Below, in pieces: positions 56,373 to 63,397 of a stretch of DNA of 63,397 nucleotides. The first letter of the stretch is position 1; every line of letters starts with the position of its first letter. Under the pieces are notes generated by a model, which had not been told where the DNA came from, made no database searches, and worked only from the letters and a program-made list of their open reading frames with translations. The stretch is from NCBI RefSeq assembly GCF_000002865.3, contig NW_001865068.1, positions 381,838-445,234 of the forward strand. Reading direction: 5' to 3'. Source of the DNA: Monosiga brevicollis MX1 (Eukaryota > Opisthokonta > Choanoflagellata > Craspedida > Salpingoecidae). The translations under genes were made by a program, and so were the position numbers.

Positions 56373-56832
56373 GGATTCTGAACCCCCTCAACCCCTCAAC
56401 CGCGCACACGCTCCCATGATACACGCTGGCATGGCGAGTTTAGCACGTGAACACGACTGATCCCCACCTTCCCCACCACCGATAACCTCCTGCCTTTCCC
56501 ATCCCTCCCCCGCCCCCGTCTCTCTCTCCCTTCCTCTCTCTCCCTTCCTCTCTCTCGTCTCCCATTAGCTTACAACTCTCTTTGTCTTGCCTTGTGGTAG
56601 CCCGGTGACCCGAGCGTCACCCTGACCGTTGCATAAAACCCACCGCTTCGGGGAGGGTCCACACAAAATCAAGCACGACGGCGGACCACTTGCAAGGCCT
56701 CCCTCTCAAATCGTCCGCTCCAACATTACCCGTCAGTCTTGCCCCCGCCTCGCTCCCCGAACCATAACTGCGCCTCCCGCCATGGCCTCATTTTTTTCAC
56801 TCTCAAATCATCATAATGTTTGCTCTCCATAG
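53194..56832. other. Long gene-poor interval with AT-rich, purine-rich and (TG)n segments
   Basis: About 3.6 kb without a gene I can support. It holds GAGCGACC repeats at 53305-53340 and an AT-rich island at 53390-53680 with recurrent AGATGTAG-like words. A GAG/GAA purine tract lies at 54583-54645, CT-rich stretches at 55525-55665, and (TG)n of about 30 units at 56311-56371. An ATG at 55380 opens a 40-residue frame (MGSIQIPTQPQPHSGQ...) ending at a GTGTGTG donor-like site. It could be a first exon of the ankyrin gene downstream. Confidence 0.55.
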
Positions 56833-58672
56833 GCACATGATTTGACCTCTCGACATTTCCAGACGGCCCTCCGTCACGCCACCGCTCTTGCCCGCTCCTC
56901 TGCACACCAACGCCCTCTGCTAGCCGCCGTGTCATCTGCACAACCCAATGAATGGACCGGCTATGCCGGTGCTACACGTGCAGCGACCGTTGCATCACCT
57001 CACGGGCCCACGGTCTTTCCTGGCCATGCCACCCCACCATCATCCATAAGTGGTGAGGACACCCTCCGAATGGCCGGGACCGACAGCACCCACTACTTCA
57101 GGCCATCTGCACCGTACGTCCAGCCTGTTGTGCTAAGCATCCCTCCCAACGCCGCCGCCAAGCCAACATGGCCAAGCCCCATCCTCACGAACAACAACCT
57201 CCCTGATGCTTTTCTTGCCCCTCTCCTTTTCTTGTCCCTCCACTTTTATTCAACAGGCTCTCGCGTAGCTTGGAACTTGTTCCTCCCCACAAAGATTTTG
57301 GCACATCCACCTCGCACGACCTCCTGCATTGGCTCCACCGATGGCAAGTCCCAGTCCTATGTTCTTTGTTGTTTGCATCAGACCCCTTGCATGCCCTTTG
57401 AGCCTCCAGGCTCTTGATGTGTGCGCTCACCGAGCCACACGCACTCATCAATTGGGCGGCTCTTGTGTTTTCAAACCCATCCAACAGTATCCTGCACAAC
57501 GAGGTCGATGCTCGTAGTAAAGATGGAGAACCGGCCATCCTCGTAGCCATTCGCCTTGGTGAGCCGCCGCGCACTGGCTTGACCCCTCTACCCCTAATAA
57601 AACCGGCCACCTCCCACACCTCACTCCCTCTACTCGTCCCAGACGCGCTCGATTTGCTTCGCGAACTGTTGCAACGCGGAGTGAACCTCCTCTGTACCGA
57701 CCAGCACCTACGCAACGCCGTCACCATCGCCTGCATTTATGTACGAACTTGCTCAATTCCACTCCTCGTGATGGCTCAAACCTCACACACAGCGCCTCGC
57801 ACCTGCCTTGCCCGCCTTGTAGAACAATATGCCAGCCGTGCAATTACTGTTTCAAAGTCCGATTGCACGTGCCTGTCTCAAGCAGGGTGATTGCGACGGC
57901 ATGCTTCCCTTGCACGTAAGCGCAACCACGCATTCGCATCCCCCTGCAGTTGACTGTCGCCATCTCACCCAAGTTGCGATCGACACGAATTGCACAGTGG
58001 GCCGTACGCCTCGCCTCGCCCGAGCTTGTACGCTATCTCGTTCGCCTCGACAGCTTCCAGCTTCTTCGAAAAACTGCCAGGGGCTTTGGTGTCTTGCATC
58101 TCATGGTCAAGGAAGGCCGCACTGACGTTCGTTTTTTGGCCCCACGTTCAACCTCGTTGATTGCCGCACTGCAGCACCACCTGACCATGCACGCGCCCTG
58201 TGCTCTGCCCGAATGGCTGATAGTTGATGAAGGTTTTGCAGTGTGAACATAGCAGCTTTTTGCCTTTGTGCCTCTTCCAGCCCGCTCACGATGGATCCAC
58301 CCCTTGGAGTCTAGCCGAAAACTTGGGTGACTCGGGCGTCTTGATGCAACTCGACGAGTACCGCTGCGCCGTCAAGCAAAAAAATGAGAGTTCTGATGCT
58401 CTGGTACGCCGCCAACCTGAACCTGGGCCTTGCGCGAGACACGACGACACGCGTGCTGGTGCCATCATCTGCTCAGCACACAGCACCAGCACTCGTTTCC
58501 ATGTTGTAAGCACTGCCATCTCACCCTCATGTACCGCACCCAAACTCAAAAGGAACGTCGCTTGACGCGGGCCGTCATTATGCGCTACGTCCGGGCGCGC
58601 AAGGCAGGGCGTCACGACGTCGCAGATCGGGATGCACACAACGTCTTTTCTCCGTGGTGGGGGCAGCTGTGA
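56833..58672 (+). CDS. Ankyrin-repeat protein (5' end uncertain)
   Basis: A series of in-phase exons encodes a Ser/Pro/Thr-rich leader followed by degenerate ankyrin repeats. After the acceptor at 56832 the leader reads HDLTSRHFQTALRHATALAR and is open for ~130 codons. Later exons give LMCALTEPHALINWAALVFS, then DARSKDGEPAILVAIRLG, then DALDLLRELLQRGVNLLCTD, then LLFQSPIARACLKQGDCDGM with LPLH, then SPELVRYLVRLDSFQLLRKT with ARGFGVLHLMVKEG. After an intron, PAHDGSTPWSLAENLGDSGV follows, a typical closing repeat. The last exon (KERRLTRAVIMRYVRARKAG) ends at 58672. Sites such as DGEPAILVAIRLG and GDCDGMLPLH carry the repeat consensus. The start codon is not identified; ATG 55380 is one candidate. 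Function is unknown. Confidence 0.6.
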
Positions 58673-59701
58673 ACACCCGACCATGATGACAGGCAGTAGC
58701 ATCTGGGCCACCGCCTTCTCCATGGACCTACCCATATCCGATCCGCAGCACCCGAGTTCGCTTTCCTCGATGTTTTGCTTCCCAGTGTGTCTTATTTTAT
58801 TTTCATGCATGCCATTGTGGGGCCTTGCTCGCCCCTCCTCTCTCCCTTTTCCCCCTCCCCACATTTCATTCCCTCGTCGCTGTTACCGCGCGTTGGCCAA
58901 GTGAGGCGAATGCGCGTCGTCTTGCGAGCCGTGAAACAGCTCGCTATTTGATGTTCCTCCTCGATACAATGTCATGGGTTTTAGACCCACCCCATCCCTC
59001 CTGACTGGCCTTGAGGCTGTGCCACGAGGATGCCTTTTGATACGTTTAGTTCTGTGCGCTCCGCCACCCCCTAGCTCGTTTTCCAACCGGACGTGTAGTG
59101 CTGTCTGCCGTGTGCTTTCGAGTTCCCTTGCTCCCTGCGCACTCGTTTGTGCCGTTTGTGCCGTTTGTGCCTGTCCTTCTTGCTCTTCATGCTATTCCTC
59201 ACACAAATCGCAAATTTTTGCTTGCGATCACACCAGAAATTTTTATCGGTTTGTCAGTTCACGGACCATACTTACAGTTAAAATGATGATGAGGCGTGCA
59301 TTGCCCGGACATTCGTTTGCTTGCTCCCCGAGCCGCCAAATCATCCCAGCCACAGCCACCCTCAAGGCAGGCTCATTCACTTCCTCACCTCACCTCTTGG
59401 CTGGGCATGCATTCATGCTTGCTCGCTCCTCCAAAAAGTTGTTGTATGACATGTTACTGCACTGACGCAACAACAACACAACATGTCATGAACTTTTCAT
59501 CTTCAATTTAAAATCATTACTCCTGAAACTTAATTGCTGACAGTCCAAAAACTAACTCTGCTGACTGGGCTGAGGATGCACGCACGCCAATCTGCAGGGT
59601 TCGCTCCATCATATTGGGAGAGCCTGAAATGAGTACGGACACGTCGGCCCGCATGGGATGCCACGGTTGCGCAGCTCGCTTGTGTATCAAAGGCTTCTGA
59701 A
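58673..59701. other. Convergent spacer, no supported gene
   Basis: Between the ankyrin gene stop and the next minus-strand gene there are several short open frames, for example 58974-59465, with no recognisable domain. There is a repeated TTTGTGCCG motif at about 59146-59172 (three copies). It is probably 3' UTR and spacer. Confidence 0.5.
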
Positions 59702-62111
59702 TCACGCCATAGACGACGAGGACGAGGAAGACGCGGATGGGGTTGATGCCGGAGTAATCACCATGGGAGAAAGCGCACGGATCAAGTCCCGATAATGGTT
59801 TTCTTGGACTTCCAGCTGAACCATGGGCGTTGTGGCCACAACATCTACATGCACCCCACCAAAGCAACAGTCAAATTCAAGCAAATGGCTCAGTAAGCCC
59901 CGCACACCCCGTCGAAATTGAATACTCGTCAAGAAGTGATGTCGGCAAAGACCCCCAACTTCTTCCCGACGCTCACTGTCCCCCAGCAGACACGGACATC
60001 GCATTCCATGAACAAGCGCCTGAGGCAAAGCAAACAAAGCCGGGCCGTGGATCCGTACCGAGGGTAAAGGCAGCCCGGGCACCTAAATCACGCAAAACGG
60101 CGCAGTAACCCCAGGGTTGCAGGGATCGGTTCAGATAGGCACACCATTGGGCGCCCGTTTCGCGCTCCGTATGAAAGTATGTCCGATTGCGGCTTCCCAT
60201 AAAGACGTTGACCAGATAGGAGAGCAATTCTATCGTTGTGACAAGCGAAGTGCATCATTGGGTTGAGATGACATGATTGTTGCGGCTTTGGCTAGTGAGT
60301 GAATAACAGCCATCCACTTTGGAAGATAGCAACGTGGTTGTATGTGAAACTGTGAGCGATGTTGTCGGTGTCCTGCCCCATGCTGGGCTCTACCCATAGG
60401 TAGAACGTGACGCGCAGATGCAAGGCTTGGTCAGGGGTGCCGTCTGTACCAGATTCGTTTCGGTAGGGGCCTGCCTTCTTGTGCAGGGCTGGCAAAAGCC
60501 GATGGCTCATCATGGACCGCAGTAGAAGATCCATACTAGATTGTGGCTATATCGCAGGCCACGAAAGACGATGATGAGTTGTCTTTGTCTGTTTGAAAAC
60601 AAATAAGGGGCCGAACGGAACAGATTGGGTCCTGTGCTTTGGTAGGGCTGGCTGGTGCAGAGGCCACTAAACTCCCACGGATGCCGGTCTTTAACTTGCC
60701 TTGGACAAGGCGCAAGAGCGCACGTAGGAGAGGATGGGGCGCAAAGTGGTCATGCGCGGGGTCTTTCGCCATTGCATGCCCGAGAAAGTCAAGAATAACT
60801 CATCAAAGAAGCGAATCGTGCAACTGGGCGGGAGCCGCGAGGCCAAGCGAGCACAGTCGGCGTATGCGGGTAGTTGCAGCAAAGCATTGGCAAAGCCCAC
60901 GTTGCCGCTGGAGAGCCGCCGATGCTGTCCTGGTTTTGTGCATTTTGATGATGGTTGAGTGACCATGTTGTTCGTGGTGGGAAGGCGCGAGGGCGTGAGG
61001 GTGGGGCATGTATGGAGCAAAGTGAGCGAATTTGAGGCATGGACGGGGAGAAAGCTCATCAAAGCTCTTTAGAAACGCTTGCTTGGGGGAAGGGAGGAGG
61101 GCTAGAAGCGCTAGGAACTGCAGAGTCCAGAGCAGACGAAAGGATGTAGACGAGTTACATACCCGAGACGTGACTTAACAACTGGAGCGCCAACAAGGGG
61201 CCAAGATTGGCTTCCAGGCTATCTTGGTCGTGTCGCGAGCGCAGCGATCTCATCACTCTACCTGTGGGTATGTCTGCGTTTGCGGTGGGGAGAAAACGAA
61301 TCTCCGGCTGTGCGTTTGCCCTTGTTGTGGGACCGGACAGCGGAGGTAGGTTCGCGGTCCCCTGTTGAGCAGTCAAACTCAAGCTTGGGTCGTGAAGCGA
61401 GGCCTCCAAGGACTCGGGCATCGTTGACGTTAGGGATGGGGCCAGTGTGGAGGGCGGCAATGTGAAAGTAGGCTCTGAAACATCTTCAGAGGGGGTACTA
61501 AAGAGAAGTGTCAAGGCTTCGGAGGCTGTTATACCGGATGCCAGGTGGGGTGCGGACTCGGCGAGAAGCTGCAGGCTATCGACGGTTGGCATGACTGGAT
61601 TGAAGGTGCCTGTCATGGCGGGAGAGAAAGTTGAATGCCAAGGCTGAGAAGGAGGGGGCCAGGGCAAAGCATGGATGGACCCAGGGTCACTCTCCGTGAC
61701 TGCTGGCCAGTGTGTTGAATCTCGGACAGATTGCACGGGGAAGGAGTCAGAGGGTCGCGTCGCCCGGTGCAAGCTTTCGTGTCCAGCGTGCTGCCCCATC
61801 AGTTCATGCAAAAGCCTTTCAGCAGGCATCATGTGGCTAGACGACGGCTGACTGGGGTGCTGCCAAAAGAGACGAGGATCGACGTGCCCAGGTATTGATG
61901 TGGGAGCATTTGGTTGAGGGTAGGCTTGGCGTCTTGAGTGGATGTGATACGGCAAATTCTGATGTTGACTGCCTGTTGGGCCTGGCAAATCAGGAGCGAC
62001 AGGAGTGGCTTGAGCATGAGCCGCTGTCGTCACTGGTGTTTGCAAGGTCTGATGTTGAAAGTTGTGAAGGGCAGTCAGCCGTCGGCTTGGCCGATTTGGA
62101 TCCTTGGGCAT
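59702..62111 (-). CDS. Unrecognised multi-exon protein
   Basis: From ATG 62111 (or 62183) a 300-residue first exon is rich in Pro, Ser, Gln and His (MPKDPNRPSRRLTALHNFQH) and ends at a strong GTATGT donor near 61158. The following exons are in good coding frames. They give SSGNVGFANALLQLPAYADC with IRFFDELFLTFSGMQWRK; HLRVTFYLWVEPSMGQDTDN with IAHSFTYNHVAIFQ; and LLSYLVNVFMGSRNRTYFHT with GAQWCAYLNRSLQPWGYCAV and LRDLGARAAF. The last, VDVVATTPMVQLEVQENHYR, then DLIRALSPMVITPASTPSAS, ends at 59702. The exons after the first look like one folded domain of perhaps 250-300 residues. It resembles no family I can name. Exon borders are approximate and some of the intervening exons may be wrong. Confidence 0.5.
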
Positions 62112-63209
62112 GCTTGATCGTGAGGAGGAGAAGAGAAAAGGGCGCCAGTCACAACACGATTGTATTGCGGTACTCGAGTGCACTGTTTCAGAGCTCAGTG
62201 GCCAGAATTGCTTGACGTTTGTTCACGTTTTAGCCCATCACGCACTGGGAAGCACTTGTCGATGGTGAATGGGAGGAGGGGGAGCTACTCCGTCCAAAGT
62301 CTCCCCCTCCCAATCAAGTGGCTCGGGCAAAGCGATCGTGGCACCCGGGTGTCACTGTTGAGCAGCAACAATACACGCCACCAGCTGGGAGACCAGGGTG
62401 TCACTGGTCAAACAGAGGATCAATGTCTGTTCTGCCAGCTATCCAAGACAAGGAAGCAGCCATATAGGGGCGATTGCTTCACTCTTGACTCTGCAGACTC
62501 AGCCACCACCACCACCACCGCGGCCACCACCATCAGCACCACCAGGGCTATGATGTTGAATCCCCAGGTCAACAACAGATGTGAGGGACAGATAGGTCAG
62601 TGACATAGGGGCCGAGCAACGTAGTGAATCGAAGACAGGGGATCGCAGGCAGAAAAGTGGAACGGCGGAAGCGGTGGAGAGGGTGGAAAGGGAAGAAGAG
62701 TAGACTGAGGAGGGGTAGGGAAGCAGAACAAGTTGCAAGCAGAAAGCGAGACAACAGTGGGGGAGGGAGGGGCTGAAGCGCTGAGAGTGTAGAGGGATGG
62801 AGTGGACCAGGGGTTGGCTCGGATTGGACAAACTCGGGGCCGAGTGAAGAACGCGATGACAGCGAGAGTCCAGCCCGAGAGAGGGGAGAAGAGGTGGGAA
62901 GAGGAGAAGAGGTAGGAAGAGGAGAAGAGGTGGGAAGTGGAAGAGGAAGAGGAAATGGAAGTGAAAAGAAAAAAGACACAGACACAGACACAGACACAGA
63001 GAGACAGAGAGAGACAGAGAGAGATGGAGAGAGATGGAGAGAGATGGAGAGATGGAGAGAGACAGAGAGAGAGATGGAGAGAGACAGAGAGAGACAGAGA
63101 GAGACGAGAGGGAGCAAGAAAGAAAGTATGTGTGAGGGAGAGAGAGAGAGAGAATGTGAGAGAATGTGGGAGAATGTGTGTGAGTGTGAGGGTGTAGCTG
63201 GGGCTCGGA

Positions 63210-63260
<51 letters not shown>

Positions 63261-63397
63261 TGGTTTGGGGGGGGGGGGAGCGGGATTGCTGAAGAATGAG
63301 GGAAGAGAGGGGAAAACGGCCAAGGCGGGGCAGGACGGTGGGGAGGGGGGATGGCGGCTATCAACTGTTTGTTGGGCGGTACGGGAAAGCAATCTCC
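62112..63397. repeat. Window end: purine-rich and (TG)n low-complexity sequence
   Basis: It contains CCACCACCAC units at 62500-62520 and GGAAGAGG-type minisatellite units at 62886-62950. ACAGAC/GAGAGACAGAGAGATGG arrays follow at 62975-63150, then (TG)n at 63212-63257 and a G run at 63267-63278. No gene is supported. The 5' region of the minus-strand gene occupies its left end. Confidence 0.7.

Overview
This window is nuclear DNA from a small, compact, GC-rich eukaryote. Nearly every recognisable gene is split by short introns (about 60-300 nt) with GT...AG ends. The proteins match animal-type families: CPSF100, MTMR9, PPT1, MMAA, TRA2, EMC10, CFAP298 and YJU2B. A cilium gene (CFAP298), an animal-like PEHE chromatin protein and a carnitine-pathway hydroxylase, together with tightly packed genes, suggest a choanoflagellate of the Monosiga or Salpingoeca kind. 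That placement is inference from family content, not from a database match. Two runs of N (13706-14536 and 31044-31417) show that this is draft scaffold sequence.

Layout. 1-12.6 kb: a sesquipedalian-like PH protein that runs off the left edge (+), MMAA GTPase (-), an Lsm/NAA38-like protein (+), CPSF2/CPSF100 (-), EMC10 (-) and Dr1/NC2-beta (-). 13.4-26 kb: an MTMR9-like pseudophosphatase (+, interrupted by a gap), a short-chain dehydrogenase (-), a TRA2-like splicing factor (-), the lysosomal thioesterase PPT1 (+) and an unrecognised membrane protein (-). 26.5-42 kb: a large protein with a degenerate HMGL-type TIM barrel and an EF-hand-like loop (+), a TMEM143/DUF3754 protein (-, cut by a gap), CFAP298 (+), an AT-hook plus PEHE protein (-), ribosomal protein eL27 (+), YJU2B/CCDC130 (-) and an unrecognised, probably mitochondrial, helical-repeat protein (-). 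43-63 kb: a BBOX1/TMLHE-type dioxygenase (+), a CCR4/ANGEL-type nuclease (+), an ABCG half-transporter (+), a small coiled-coil protein (-), an ankyrin-repeat protein (+) and an unrecognised multi-exon gene (-).

The genes are mostly housekeeping and do not form one pathway. Loose themes are mRNA processing (CPSF2, TRA2, YJU2B, the EEP nuclease), transcription and chromatin (Dr1, the PEHE protein) and mitochondrial metabolism (MMAA, the BBOX-type enzyme, DUF3754, the helical-repeat protein). Many genes are arranged as divergent pairs, and the spaces between them are filled with (CT)n, (GT)n and poly-T tracts that often lie just upstream of a start codon.

I see no prokaryotic operon, CRISPR array, convincing tRNA or rRNA gene, or intact transposon. 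The least explained items are the HMGL/EF-hand protein (26575-29251), the AT-hook/PEHE protein (33625-37128), the helical-repeat protein (40809-42005), the orphan gene at 59702-62111 and a nested inverted repeat at 47967-48104. Exon boundaries were read by eye; those given to the base for MMAA, the HMGL-like gene and parts of the SDR are the firmest.
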